Translations under genes and position numbers: made by a program
The notes under the pieces: model-generated
Seen by the model: the letters and a program-made list of their open reading frames with translations, nothing else
Told to the model about the DNA's origin: nothing
The model's database searches: none
Assembly: GCF_002006345.1 (NCBI RefSeq)
Contig: NZ_LZZM01000099.1
Location: 1-64,000 of the forward strand
Source of the DNA: Clostridium puniceum
GTDB lineage: Bacteria; Bacillota; Clostridia; Clostridiales; Clostridiaceae
Length of the DNA: 64,000 nt
Direction of reading: 5' to 3'
Shown: piece after piece, positions 19,348 through 29,400 of the stretch
Numbering within the stretch: the first letter of the stretch is position 1
Layout of the letters: every line of letters starts with the position of its first letter

Positions 19348-21411
19348 ATGAATCAAACATACACATATGATAATCATGAAAATTTTTTTAATAGAGAACT
19401 TAGTTGGCTTGAATTTAATCAAAGAGTTTTAGATGAAGCTAAAGATAATACAAATCCGCTTTTAGAACGACTCAAATTTTTAGCTATATCTAGTTCAAAT
19501 TTGGACGAATTTTTTATGGTGAGAGTTGGTTCTTTATATAGTCAAATTCAAGCAGGATTTGAAGAAAGAGAAGTTTCAGGGCTAACACCTAGTGAACAGG
19601 TTGATAAAATATTACATAAAGTTAGGAAGATGGTAAAAGATCAGTATAAAACTTATGACCATTTATACGATCATTTAGGAACGCAAAATATAAGAATTTT
19701 TACATATGATATGTTAAATGAAAAACAATTAGATTTTGTAAATGATTATTATAAAAATATTCTTTATCCAGTACTGACACCCATGGTAATAGATTCTGGA
19801 AGACCTTTTCCGCTATTATTAAATAAGACATTAAACATAGGGGTGGTATTAAGTGCCAATAAAAGTGAACAAGAAATATTTGCGACTATTCAAGTGCCAT
19901 CAGTATTAGAAAGATTAGTTCCTATTCCCGGAGATGAAGGCGAAAATTTTGTATTATTAGAAGACATAATAAAAAATCATTTAAGTGAATTGTTTGGATT
20001 TAAAGTATTAACCACCGCTTGCTATAGAATAACAAAAAATGCTGACTTGAGTTTAAATGAAGAAGGTGCAGAAGATCTACTTGAAACAATAGAAGAATCT
20101 CTTAAGCAAAGAAGATGGGGACTTGCTGTAAGGTTGGAAATTGAAGACACTAATGACAATAGAATTATAAATAAATTAGAGCAAGAATTTGAAATATTAG
20201 ATAATCAGATATTTTCAATAAAGGGACCAATTGATTTAACATTTATTAATAAATTATATAGCATAAAGGGATTTAATGAACTTAAGTTTGAGTTAATAAA
20301 AAGTTTACCTATTAAAGAATTGCAGGAATGCGGTGATATGTTTCAAGCAATAAGTAAAAGAGATATTTTTCTTCATCATCCATATGAAAGTTTTTCTTCA
20401 GTAGTTAAGCTTGTAGAAACAGCAGCACAAGATGAAAAGGTCTTAGCTATAAAACAAACCTTATATAGAGTAAGTGGTAATTCACCTATAATTGCAGCTC
20501 TTTCAAAAGCTGCCGAAAATGGAAAGCAAGTAACAGTATTAGTTGAACTTAAGGCTAGATTTGATGAAGAAAACAATATTCACTGGGCAAGACAGCTTGA
20601 AAAAGCAGGCTGCCATGTTATATATGGGGTAATAGGGCTTAAAACGCATTCAAAAATATTACTAATAGTTAGACAGGAAAAGAAGGGGATAAAAAGATAT
20701 GTTCATTTAGGAACTGGAAATTATAATGATGTAACTGCCAAATTTTATACAGATATAGGTATTCTTACGTCAAAGCCAGAATACGGAGAAGATGCATCTG
20801 TTATATTTAATATGCTTTCAGGATATTTTAAACCGGAAAACATGAGCAAAATAACTATTGCACCATATGGACTTAGAAAAAAATTAGAATATTTAGTAGA
20901 AAGGGAAACCGAGTATGCAAAGCATGGTAAGTCGGCGAAAATAATTGCTAAAATGAATTCCTTAATTGATAAAAAGCTTATGATTGCTTTATATAAGGCT
21001 TCACAAGCAGGGGTTAAAGTAGAACTTATAGTTAGAGGGATTTGCTCCTTAAGGCCTGGAGTAAAAGGGTTAAGTGATAATATAAAAGTTAAAAGTATAG
21101 TTGGAAGATATCTAGAACACAGCAGAATATATTATTTTCATAATGATGGTAAGGAAGAGATTTATATATCAAGTGCTGATTGGATGTATAGAAATTTAGA
21201 CAAAAGAGTTGAAACAATGACAATAATTGAAGAGCCAATAATAAAAAAGGAACTTAAAGAAATGTTAGAACTTTATTTAAAAGATAATGTCAAAAGTAGA
21301 ATTTTACTTCCAGATGGCTCTTATAAAAAGCTAGAAGCAGAAGGAAGAACAATAAATGCACAAGAAGATATGTCAGAACTTTGTAAGAAGTTTAATAATA
21401 AGTCTTACTAG
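19348..21411 (+). CDS. ppk1: Polyphosphate kinase 1
   Basis: About 687-residue membrane-associated kinase that reversibly transfers the ATP gamma-phosphate to inorganic polyphosphate. All four Ppk1 domains are present. The N-domain starts 'FFNRELSWLEFNQRVLDEA', and the phospholipase-D-like catalytic halves carry the autophosphorylated His in 'GLKTHSKILL' and a second essential His in 'YLEHSRIYYF'. A GTG at 19333 overlaps the GAGGAG ribosome binding site, so the ATG at 19348 is preferred. Divergent from ppx, with Pho-box-like repeats between them. Confidence 0.96.
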   Translation: MNQTYTYDNHENFFNRELSWLEFNQRVLDEAKDNTNPLLERLKFLAISSSNLDEFFMVRVGSLYSQIQAGFEEREVSGLTPSEQVDKILHKVRKMVKDQYKTYDHLYDHLGTQNIRIFTYDMLNEKQLDFVNDYYKNILYPVLTPMVIDSGRPFPLLLNKTLNIGVVLSANKSEQEIFATIQVPSVLERLVPIPGDEGENFVLLEDIIKNHLSELFGFKVLTTACYRITKNADLSLNEEGAEDLLETIEESLKQRRWGLAVRLEIEDTNDNRIINKLEQEFEILDNQIFSIKGPIDLTFINKLYSIKGFNELKFELIKSLPIKELQECGDMFQAISKRDIFLHHPYESFSSVVKLVETAAQDEKVLAIKQTLYRVSGNSPIIAALSKAAENGKQVTVLVELKARFDEENNIHWARQLEKAGCHVIYGVIGLKTHSKILLIVRQEKKGIKRYVHLGTGNYNDVTAKFYTDIGILTSKPEYGEDASVIFNMLSGYFKPENMSKITIAPYGLRKKLEYLVERETEYAKHGKSAKIIAKMNSLIDKKLMIALYKASQAGVKVELIVRGICSLRPGVKGLSDNIKVKSIVGRYLEHSRIYYFHNDGKEEIYISSADWMYRNLDKRVETMTIIEEPIIKKELKEMLELYLKDNVKSRILLPDGSYKKLEAEGRTINAQEDMSELCKKFNNKSY

Positions 21412-21554
21412 ATTAATTTAGGTTTAATTTAATTAAGTATTAAATTTATAAATAAAAATACTCAAGAACAAAAAAAATAAATCGATAATAAATTAGAATA
21501 TTATGATTTTAAACAAAAGATGACTTACATTAAATGTTCTAGGAGATGATAATA

Positions 21555-22130
21555 ATGAAAAGTAATAAAATTAGAATTTTAACTTTAGCGATAGTAGCTG
21601 TTTTAGTACAAAGCACTTGTGTATATGCAGCAAGTAATAAGGATAAGGATGAGTATTCTAAGGATGAATTAAATAACTTGGAACCTGGCTTTGAATGGGA
21701 AGATATTGATAAAAGTAACCAAAAGGTTAACTCATATATCAATAGTTATTCTAGCGCAATAACTCCAAAGGAAGCAGCGGAGAATGAGGATAGTAGTAGC
21801 ACTTCAACAAAAACAACAACTGCGAGTAATACTACGGATTCAGCAGTGACTAAAAATGTAATCATAAGCACTCAGCCAAGCACAGGAAACAAGGGAGACT
21901 ATTGGGGGAAAATTTCTGGGGGAAAATGGATGCTTATCGAACAAGGAATTCCAACAACAGGCTGGAAAATGGTAAAAGGCAATTGGTATTACATGGATTT
22001 AGAGGGAATCATGCAAACAGGTTGGTTAAATTATGGAGAAAATTGGTACTATTTGAATTCTAGTGGAGCTATGGTATCTAACACATATGTTGATGGATAT
22101 TATATTGACTGGAATGGAGTTATGCAATAA
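21555..22130 (+). CDS. Secreted cell-wall-binding-repeat protein
   Basis: 191-residue exported protein. The signal peptide is residues 1-25 or so (KIRILTLAIVAVLVQ core, cleavage near VYA-AS). It is followed by an acidic region, a Ser/Thr-rich linker (about 70-105) and C-terminal choline-binding/CW-binding-type repeats: 'GWKMVKGNWYYMDLEGIMQT', 'GWLNYGENWYYLNSSGAMVS' and a partial third unit. Such repeats anchor clostridial proteins to wall teichoic or choline residues. No catalytic domain is present, so it may be structural or regulatory. The ATG at 21546 is inside the AGGAG box; the ATG at 21555 has ideal spacing. Confidence 0.85.
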   Translation: MKSNKIRILTLAIVAVLVQSTCVYAASNKDKDEYSKDELNNLEPGFEWEDIDKSNQKVNSYINSYSSAITPKEAAENEDSSSTSTKTTTASNTTDSAVTKNVIISTQPSTGNKGDYWGKISGGKWMLIEQGIPTTGWKMVKGNWYYMDLEGIMQTGWLNYGENWYYLNSSGAMVSNTYVDGYYIDWNGVMQ

Positions 22131-22436
22131 GCTTTCTTACTAACTTACACAAAATTTATAAAAAATAATTACATTTTAACAATAAAAAGCTATTTAAAAT
22201 AATAAGTATTTGAGATAGCTTTTTTTATTTATAAAATTATAATTACAATTAATGAAAGGAAATTTAAGATGGTTTTATGAATTTATAAATCATTATATAT
22301 TTATATAAATAATGTTATTAATAGTATCGCTAATAATTTTTGCACCATTAGTTTTAAACGTTAAAAAGCACATTAAATTCTTTATATTATTAATAAGTAT
22401 TGAAATATAAAAAATTTTATTTAAATGGAACTTATA
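22131..22436. other. Convergent intergenic region
   Basis: 306 bp. It contains the terminator at 22184-22224 and otherwise AT-rich sequence. A 32-codon hydrophobic reading frame at 22312-22410 has no ribosome binding site and is not called as a gene. Confidence 0.45.
22184..22226 (+). terminator. Rho-independent terminator
   Basis: 10-bp stem AAAAAGCTAT / ATAGCTTTTT (22184-22193 and 22215-22224) followed by more T residues, after the cell-wall-binding protein gene. Confidence 0.75.
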
Positions 22437-23339
22437 TTATTGTAATTTATATAAATTTTGATTAATGCCTCTAAATTCTCTTGGAGTAAATTTAAATTTA
22501 TTTTTAAATAATTTATTAAAATAAGATACATTATTAAAACCAACTTCAAAAGAGATATCCATAATAGATTTATCTGTTGTATCTAGGAGTTTAGATGCAA
22601 TTTCAAGACGGTAATTATTAATGTATTCAATACAGGTCATACCTATATATTTCTTGAAAAATCTCATAAAATGATATTCACTGAAATTACAAATAGAGCA
22701 CATGTCTTTTATTGAGATATCTTCCATATAATTTTCTTTAATATAATTTAATATGATTTTCATTTTATTAGTTACATCACTTGATAAAGAATTAACTTTA
22801 TTTTTTACTATTAAGTCGTATTTATAAAGAAGTACAAAAAAATGATATAGTAAAGATTTTAATTCAATTTCAAAAGCAATTTCTTTAGACTTATAGCATT
22901 CAAAAATTTTTATAATTGTATCATATAGCTCATCATAACCTTTTGAATTTTTCTTAATTAATATAGGTAATTGATGTTCATTATTTAGTATTGGAGCAAA
23001 ATATTTAATTAGACAACCATCTGTGACAGCACTGTTTAACATGTTTAAATTAAATACCATAGTATGCCAATGCATATTTTTATTATTAAGCTGATTTATA
23101 GAATGAAGAGAAAATGGTTTTATTAAGATTAAATCACCTTTTTCTAATTTATAAGGGATCAAATCTATTTTATATTCACCTATACCATCATTTACTATTG
23201 TAAATTCTATTTCTTCATGCCAATGTATTGGTATTGTATAATATATTTCGGAAAATCCACAAGAATAAGTAGTAAATGGTAAAATAAAATCACCATGAAC
23301 AGTATTTTCCTTTAGATTTTTTAATTCTAAGTTATTCAT
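22437..23339 (-). CDS. AraC family transcriptional regulator with cupin sensor domain
   Basis: 300-residue regulator. The N-terminal cupin-like AraC_binding domain (residues about 20-160; 'PIHWHEEIEFTIVNDGIGEY') would bind a sugar or oligosaccharide. The C-terminal 100 residues form two helix-turn-helix motifs ('DISIKDMCSICNFSEYHFMR' and 'IMDISFEVGFNNVSYFNKLF') ending in the family-typical 'FKFTPREFR'. GGAGG lies 6 nt before the start on the minus strand. It is divergent from the GH31 alpha-glucosidase gene, which is its most likely target. Confidence 0.92.
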   Translation of the reverse strand: MNNLELKNLKENTVHGDFILPFTTYSCGFSEIYYTIPIHWHEEIEFTIVNDGIGEYKIDLIPYKLEKGDLILIKPFSLHSINQLNNKNMHWHTMVFNLNMLNSAVTDGCLIKYFAPILNNEHQLPILIKKNSKGYDELYDTIIKIFECYKSKEIAFEIELKSLLYHFFVLLYKYDLIVKNKVNSLSSDVTNKMKIILNYIKENYMEDISIKDMCSICNFSEYHFMRFFKKYIGMTCIEYINNYRLEIASKLLDTTDKSIMDISFEVGFNNVSYFNKLFKNKFKFTPREFRGINQNLYKLQ

Positions 23340-23748
23340 ATAATCCTCCAGGGTAGCAGTATTGTTCTATTATTAGTTTATATTTTGCAAGAAATTTCAA
23401 TTATATCGCTATATAATAACATTATAATGATATTAAAAAAATATTTGCAAGTGTTTTTTTATTCATGTGATATTTTTAGGCTCGGTTAAATTTATTTATA
23501 TCCGAATACCCCTTCGGCTGAGCTTAAAAATAAATACTCATAAAAGTTAGAAAGAATAAAAAATGTTATTTTATATGTATTATACCTTAGTTTTAAATTA
23601 AGAATTATTTATAGATTTGCTAAGTATAAAGAAAATATTTCATGTACATATAACTAAATATTATTAAAAAAGTATAAGTATAACCAAAAAATTATTATGT
23701 GTAATCAAAATTATTTTTGTATAGTCTTAATTATGGAGGAGGAAATTT
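23340..23748. other. Divergent araC/GH31 regulatory region
   Basis: 409 bp holding the promoters of both genes. The only non-AT-rich block is the structured element at 23473-23530. No other sites could be assigned. Confidence 0.45.
23473..23530. other. Nested stem-loop element, possible structured RNA or extragenic palindrome
   Basis: An outer 13-bp stem (23473-23485 with 23518-23530, including G-U pairs) encloses a 16-nt linker and an inner perfect hairpin CCGAA-TACCCC-TTCGG (23502-23517). It stands out by GC content from its surroundings. It lies about 220 bp upstream of the GH31 gene and 130 bp upstream of the araC-type gene, so it may be in either leader. Confidence 0.45.
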
Positions 23749-26118
23749 ATGAATAAGTATGAGAAAGAATTTAAATTTGGTAAATTATTAAATTATGAAG
23801 TTGAAGACAACGTTGTGATTATTAAATTTAAACAAGAAAAGGTATTTATGAGAATAATTAATTCTTACATGATTAATTTTTTTGTGCCTTTATATAGAAA
23901 GGAAAGAAATTCTAAAGCGGTTGAAAATTTAAAAGATAGTCACTGCGATTTTGAAGTTGAAAATATAGAAAATGGAATTCAAATATCAACAGAAAAATTA
24001 CTAGTTAAGATATATGATGAATTTAAAGTTGACGTTTATGATAAAAAAGGAATTATATTATGTGAAGATTATAGAGGGGAAAAAGAACATTTTAAAAGAA
24101 GAACTGCAGATTTTAAACTTGCAGAGGCCGAAGGTCATGACTTAAAAGAAGTTTTTGAAGAAAAAATATATATTTCTAAAAAAATGGAAGAAGAAATGTA
24201 CTTTTATGGACTTGGAGAGAAAACAGGTCATCTAAATAAAAAGGGGTATCACTATGTAAACTGGAATACAGATGATCCAAAACCTCATGGAGAAACCTTT
24301 GACAGGCTTTATAAATCAATACCATTTTTAATTTGTCTTAATAAACAAAATGCTTTTGGTATATTTTTTGATAATCATTTTGAAACTCACTTTGATATGG
24401 GAAGAGACAATCCTAAGTATTACTATTTTTCAGGAGCAGATGGGAATTTAGATTATTACTTTATTTATGGACCGTCAGTTAAAAATGTGGTTGAAGGATA
24501 TACTAAAATCACAGGAACAATGCCACTTCCACAAATATGGACACTTGGATATCAACAGTGCAGATGGTCATATGATACTAAAGAAAGACTTATGGAAATT
24601 GCAAATAACTTTAGAGAAAAAGGAATTCCTTGTGATACATTATATTTAGATATTGATTATATGGATGGATATAGAGTATTTACCTGGAATGATGAAAGAT
24701 TTGAAAATCCAGAAGCTATGATAAAAAGGTTAAATAGTATGGGGTTTAAATTAGTAACGATTATAGATCCAGGTGTTAAAGTAGATAAAGGCTATAAAAT
24801 TTATGATGAAGGTCTTAAAAATGGATATTTTGCAACTGACAATCAAGGAATAGTTTATAGAAATGAAGTCTGGCCAGGAGATTCTGTCTATCCAGATTTC
24901 TTAAATTCAAATACAAGAAAATGGTGGGCAGAAAATCAAAAGATAATGACAGATACTGGTGTCAGTGGTATTTGGAATGATATGAATGAGCCAGCAAGCT
25001 TTAAAGGACCAATTCCAGATGATGTTATGTTTGATAATGATGGAATTCCAGTAAAACACAAGGAAGCACATAATGTTTATGGACATATGATGGCTAAAGC
25101 TACTTATGAAGGGGTAAAGAAAGAAACTGGAAAAAGACCATTTATAGTAACCAGAGCTTGTTATGCTGGAACTCAAAAATATTCAACTATATGGACTGGA
25201 GATAACCAAAGTACATGGGAACACTTAAGAATGTCACTTCCAATGCTTATGAATCTTGGACTTAGCGGAATGGGCTTTTGTGGAACTGATGTAGGTGGTT
25301 TTGGACATGATTGCAGTCCAGAATTATTAAGTAGGTGGGTACAAGTTGGAACTTTTACTCCTTTATTTAGAAATCATTCAGCTATGGGAACTAGAGATCA
25401 AGAGCCTTGGGCTTTTGATGAAAATACAGAAGAAATTAATAGAAAATATATAAAATTACGTTATAAATTACTTCCATATATTTATGATGCTATGTGGAAT
25501 TGCAGCAAGAGTGGAGCACCACTTATAAGACCACTATTATTTAATTATCAAGAGGATAAAAACACTTATGAAATCAATGATGAATTCCTTTGTGGAGATA
25601 ACATATTAGTTGCACCAGTTGCCCTACAAGGTGCAAAAGCAAGAATGATATATCTTCCAGAAGGAGAAACTTGGATAGATTATTGGACAAAAGAAGAATA
25701 TAAAGGTGGACAAAATATAATTAAAGAAACTCCATTAGATATATGCCCAATATTTATCAAGGGAGGGAGTATAATTCCAATAGGTGAAGATCAAAATTAC
25801 GTTGGTGAAAAGCAAATTGATACATTAAAAGTGGAAGTTTATTTATGCAAAGAAAACACAGAAACAAGATATCATCATTATATTGATGATGGAGAAAGTT
25901 TTAAATATCAAGCTGGAGAATTTAATGATTATAAAATAAAGGTAGCAAATGGTGATAAAGTTGAAATGAAAGTTAAGATAATAGATCATAATTATGAAGA
26001 CAAATATAAAAAAATAGAATTTATTATCTATAATTTAAACGGAAAGAGCTTAAATGTAAATGGGGAAAAAGTTAATGTTGTAGATGGAAAAGCTATTATT
26101 TCTAATTGGGTAGGATAA
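23749..26118 (+). CDS. GH31 alpha-glucosidase
   Basis: 789-residue glycoside hydrolase of family 31, intracellular (no signal peptide), releasing glucose from alpha-linked oligosaccharides with retention. The nucleophile is Asp411 in 'GIWNDMNEPASF' and the acid/base is Asp485 in 'WTGDNQS'. The WNDMNEP form is typical of alpha-glucosidases, whereas alpha-xylosidases carry KTDFGE, so alpha-glucosidase is favoured despite the nearby xyloglucanase. An N-terminal beta-sandwich (about 1-230) and C-terminal beta domains flank the barrel. GGAGGA lies upstream of the ATG. The divergent AraC-type regulator probably controls it. Confidence 0.93.
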   Translation: MNKYEKEFKFGKLLNYEVEDNVVIIKFKQEKVFMRIINSYMINFFVPLYRKERNSKAVENLKDSHCDFEVENIENGIQISTEKLLVKIYDEFKVDVYDKKGIILCEDYRGEKEHFKRRTADFKLAEAEGHDLKEVFEEKIYISKKMEEEMYFYGLGEKTGHLNKKGYHYVNWNTDDPKPHGETFDRLYKSIPFLICLNKQNAFGIFFDNHFETHFDMGRDNPKYYYFSGADGNLDYYFIYGPSVKNVVEGYTKITGTMPLPQIWTLGYQQCRWSYDTKERLMEIANNFREKGIPCDTLYLDIDYMDGYRVFTWNDERFENPEAMIKRLNSMGFKLVTIIDPGVKVDKGYKIYDEGLKNGYFATDNQGIVYRNEVWPGDSVYPDFLNSNTRKWWAENQKIMTDTGVSGIWNDMNEPASFKGPIPDDVMFDNDGIPVKHKEAHNVYGHMMAKATYEGVKKETGKRPFIVTRACYAGTQKYSTIWTGDNQSTWEHLRMSLPMLMNLGLSGMGFCGTDVGGFGHDCSPELLSRWVQVGTFTPLFRNHSAMGTRDQEPWAFDENTEEINRKYIKLRYKLLPYIYDAMWNCSKSGAPLIRPLLFNYQEDKNTYEINDEFLCGDNILVAPVALQGAKARMIYLPEGETWIDYWTKEEYKGGQNIIKETPLDICPIFIKGGSIIPIGEDQNYVGEKQIDTLKVEVYLCKENTETRYHHYIDDGESFKYQAGEFNDYKIKVANGDKVEMKVKIIDHNYEDKYKKIEFIIYNLNGKSLNVNGEKVNVVDGKAIISNWVG

Positions 26119-26466
26119 AATCACCAAATAAAAAGATTGTTGAATAAATATTTATTCTAATTAACAAATCTATGCATATAAGACTAATATAATAATATTA
26201 CTTATAAAAGAAGTAATAGAGGTTAGATAAATATATATATCAAAATTTTAATATTATGGTAAAATAGTGTTAGACGTATGTTTAGCACTATTTTATACAT
26301 TAGAAAAAATATATATTATTGACTTAGAGTAAACTTTAAGGTGTAAGATAAAATATAAAGATGTTTATTACAAAAATAAATAAAAATTAAATTTAAAGTA
26401 ATACAATATAGATAATTAAATAATTCTGTATTATATACACTAATATTAAAAGGAAGAGGTGCATTT
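26119..26466. other. Intergenic region with terminator-like hairpin
   Basis: 348 bp. A strong hairpin at 26260-26295 (15-bp arms TAAAATAGTGTTAGA and TTTAGCACTATTTTA around CGTATG) probably ends the GH31 transcript. The remainder is AT-rich, including the undefined promoter of the next gene. Confidence 0.5.
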
Positions 26467-27630
26467 ATGGAAAATTTTCTTTATTCAATACCAACAAAGA
26501 TTTACTTTGGAAAAGGGCAAATTAAAAATCTGGCAACCATAATTAAAGAATATGGTAACAAAGTGCTTATAGCCTATGGTGGAGGAAGTATTAAAAAAAT
26601 TGGACTATATGATGAAATGGTTAAAAATTTTAAGGATAATGAAATATCTTATGTTGAGATTTCAGGAATAGAGCCAAATCCTAAAATTGAAACTGTTAGA
26701 AGAGGAATTGAAATTTGCAAAGATAATAATGTAGAGGTAGTATTAGCTGTAGGTGGAGGAAGCTCAATTGATTGTGCAAAAGTTATTGCAGCAGGAGTAA
26801 AATATGATGGTGATCCATGGGATTTAGTAACTAATCCAGAAAAAATACAAGAAGTATTACCTATAATTACAGTATTAACATTATCAGCTACTGGTTCGGA
26901 AATGAATAAAAATGCAGTAATTTCTGATATGGCTACTAATCAAAAAATAGGTACAGCTCATGAAAATATGAAACCTAAAGCTTCAATTTTAGATCCAGAG
27001 TACACATACTCAGTACCTAAAAAACAGACTGCAGCAGGAACCGCTGATATTATGAGTCATATTTTTGAAAACTATTTCAATCATACAAAAGGTGTAGATA
27101 TTCAAGATAGTACAGCAGAAGGACTCCTTAGAGCATGTATAAAATATGGGCCAATAGCAATGGAAGAACCTGATAATTATGATGCAAGAGCAAACTTAAT
27201 GTGGGCATCAAGCTGGGCTATTAATGGATTAATATCTTATGGAAGAAGTGCACCATGGGTTGTACATCCAATGGAACATGAATTAAGTGCATTTTATGAT
27301 ATAACTCATGGAGTAGGGCTTGCAATACTTACACCACATTGGATGAGATTCTCATTAGATGATATTACTGTTAATAAATTTGCTCAATATGGAATAAATG
27401 TATGGGGCATAGATAAACACTTAGATAAATTTGAAATTGCTAATATAGCTATAGACAAGACCGCAGAATTTTTCAAGAAGCTAGAAATTCCAAGTACTTT
27501 GAGAGAAGTTGGAATTGAAGAAGAAAAATTAGATATAATGGCTAAGAAAGCTATGAATCCATATTTTAAGTATGCCTTTAAACCACTTGATGAAAATGAT
27601 ATTATCAATATTTTTAAGGCTGCTTTTTAA
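26467..27630 (+). CDS. bdh: Iron-containing alcohol dehydrogenase, butanol dehydrogenase type
   Basis: 387-residue group III (Fe-ADH) dehydrogenase, cytoplasmic, NAD(P)H-dependent reduction of butyraldehyde/acetaldehyde to alcohol. Metal ligands are Asp194 and His198 (GTADIMSHIFE), His267 (VVHPMEHELSA) and His281 (YDITHGVGLA). The 'VGGGSSIDCAKVIAAG' cofactor loop is intact. Length and text match clostridial BdhA/BdhB-type enzymes, so a role in solventogenesis is likely. AGGAAGAGGTG precedes the ATG. Transcribed alone. Confidence 0.93.
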   Translation: MENFLYSIPTKIYFGKGQIKNLATIIKEYGNKVLIAYGGGSIKKIGLYDEMVKNFKDNEISYVEISGIEPNPKIETVRRGIEICKDNNVEVVLAVGGGSSIDCAKVIAAGVKYDGDPWDLVTNPEKIQEVLPIITVLTLSATGSEMNKNAVISDMATNQKIGTAHENMKPKASILDPEYTYSVPKKQTAAGTADIMSHIFENYFNHTKGVDIQDSTAEGLLRACIKYGPIAMEEPDNYDARANLMWASSWAINGLISYGRSAPWVVHPMEHELSAFYDITHGVGLAILTPHWMRFSLDDITVNKFAQYGINVWGIDKHLDKFEIANIAIDKTAEFFKKLEIPSTLREVGIEEEKLDIMAKKAMNPYFKYAFKPLDENDIINIFKAAF

Positions 27631-27797
27631 CTTTCTTTGTATTGATAACAAAGTTGTAATATTAATTAATTTTATTATTTTGAAGAGTTAAGTAATGAAA
27701 TTAATGTAAATTCAATATATATGTTTCAATAATAAAATAACATTCAAAAGGTTATAGAGAGAATAAATAACTAAAAATATGATGTAAAGAACTAATT

Positions 27798-27834
27798 GTA
27801 ACATATATATGTTCTTATAAATAAACTATACATT
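27798..27834 (+). repeat. Dispersed intergenic repeat, copy 2
   Basis: Contains ATATGTTCTTATAAATAAAC and the following TATACATT tail, matching the copies at 17565-17600 and 55429-55462. Confidence 0.5.
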
Positions 27835-28206
27835 AATTGAGTAATGCACAAGGTTTTTTATATTGTGAATTGATTATACTTATATAAATTAAAAATAAAT
27901 TGCCTTTCTTGTTAAAATGTAAAAAAACAATTTAGCAAGAAAGGTAATTTATTGTCGATAATAAAATTAAAATATGTCATGAAATGATGAAACCTTGTCA
28001 CAAAATGCAATTGTATGTTTACTTTGTACAATGAGTATAAAAAAGATTGGTTGAAGATATACCTATTTACTGCTGAAAAATAAAATGTTAAAGTGATATT
28101 GTAAATTGGTTGTGGAAAAAAGAAACGTGCAAAACCAATTTAAACTGTTTAAGATTTGAATAATTACTTTAAAGTATCGACATAAAAGAATAAAAGTTCC
28201 ACTAAT

Positions 28207-28220
28207 TGTTCACGTTAACA
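28207..28220 (+). promoter_or_regulatory. Catabolite-responsive element (cre) upstream of pectate lyase
   Basis: TGTTCACGTTAACA matches the CcpA consensus TGWNANCGNTNWCA at all but one fixed position. It sits 80 bp before the pectate lyase start codon, a usual place for CcpA repression. Confidence 0.55.
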
Positions 28221-28299
28221 TATGTATTAAGTGGTATATGTAATTAAACATATATTATTAAATAAATAAATTAATTAATATAAAAGGGGGACACATATT

Positions 28300-29304
28300 A
28301 TGAAAAATATCAAAAAATTATGTCTAATTGCAGCACTAGGAGTAATGGTTACAGGAGGAAGTTTATTAGCAGGCACAACGGCTTATGCAGCTACGAAGAT
28401 AGACGTTAGTGCTAATGGAACTTCTTTAGTAGCTGCTTTGAAATCAGCTAAAGCTGGAGACACTATTAATATTATTGGAACTGTAAAATCAGATGCGGTA
28501 ACTGTGCCAGCAGGAGTAACAATAACAGGAAAATCAGGAAAAGGGAAAATAGATTTTTCTTTAACATCTGGTTCTAAAAGAGGATTAACAATTAATACTA
28601 ATGGATCTACTATTACTGATTTGGAAATTTGTAATGCTGCAGATAATGGAATCTATATGGAAGGTAAGAAAAACAAACTTATAAACTTAAAGGTCCACAA
28701 TAACCATGATGCAGGTGTTCAATTATCAAATGGAGCAGCTGACAATACTTTAAATAATGTTTATTCTTATAGTAATGCGGATGCAAAAGGAGAGAATGCT
28801 GATGGATTTGCAATTAAATTACATTCAGGTACAGGAAATACATTAACAGATTGTACAGCAGAAGGAAATTCAGATGATGGATATGATTTATATGCTGCTC
28901 ATGGAGCTGTAACATTTACAAGGTGTAAGGCTATTAAAAATGGAGAATGTAATGGAATAAAAGGTGATGGAAATGGATTTAAAGTTGGAGGAATAGATAA
29001 TAAAACTCCAGGTGTAAAACCACATGCGGATGCATTAAACCATGTACTTATCGACTGTACAGCAGAAGGAAATACAAATGCTGGATTTGATAGAAATAAT
29101 CAAACTGGAGTTGTTACAATGAAAGGATGTATTGGGAAAAATAATGCTAAAGGTAATTTTAATTTCCCAGCTAAAGGTAAACCATCTGCATTAGGATATG
29201 AAATCAAATTTGGTACTGCTATAATTGATGGTTGTACATCTATAGGTGGAGGGAAAAACAATATTTCAGGAGCTAGAGTAACAAATAGTCAAACTGTAAA
29301 ATAG
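28300..29304 (+). CDS. Secreted pectate lyase, PL9 family
   Basis: 334-residue exported parallel beta-helix enzyme that cleaves polygalacturonate by calcium-dependent beta-elimination. The signal peptide is about residues 1-31 (cleavage AYA-AT). The repeated N/G/T-rich rungs form the helix. By family comparison with Pel9A, the Ca2+ site is Asp168 (ENADGF) with Asp192, Asp193 and Asp196 (SDDGYDLY), and the catalytic base is Lys228 (GNGFKVGG); all are present. It has no dockerin, unlike most neighbours, so it should act as a free enzyme. It is the first gene of the cell-wall degradation island and has a cre-like site upstream. Confidence 0.9.
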   Translation: MKNIKKLCLIAALGVMVTGGSLLAGTTAYAATKIDVSANGTSLVAALKSAKAGDTINIIGTVKSDAVTVPAGVTITGKSGKGKIDFSLTSGSKRGLTINTNGSTITDLEICNAADNGIYMEGKKNKLINLKVHNNHDAGVQLSNGAADNTLNNVYSYSNADAKGENADGFAIKLHSGTGNTLTDCTAEGNSDDGYDLYAAHGAVTFTRCKAIKNGECNGIKGDGNGFKVGGIDNKTPGVKPHADALNHVLIDCTAEGNTNAGFDRNNQTGVVTMKGCIGKNNAKGNFNFPAKGKPSALGYEIKFGTAIIDGCTSIGGGKNNISGARVTNSQTVK

Positions 29305-29400
29305 GATAGATATATGAAATAGCAAGAGATGATTTTCATTAGCTAAATTAACTAGAAATTGTTAATGTTAAGGAAATTATACTAAAAACACAATTAAATA

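Larger units (their letters stand above)
27631..28299. other. Intergenic region with hairpin, repeat copy and cre site
   Basis: 669 bp without a gene. It contains dispersed repeat copy 2 (27798-27834), a long hairpin (arms 27898-27916 and 27931-27949, 17 of 19 paired) and a CcpA-type cre site at 28207-28220. The hairpin may terminate the dehydrogenase transcript. The last 90 bp carry the pectate lyase promoter, whose boxes could not be assigned with confidence. Confidence 0.5.

Noticed and set aside
22312-22410. 32-codon hydrophobic ORF between the cell-wall-binding protein and the araC-type gene.
   Set aside because: No ribosome binding site or promoter, and AT-rich DNA readily yields hydrophobic frames. 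It may be a membrane-gene remnant but cannot be supported.
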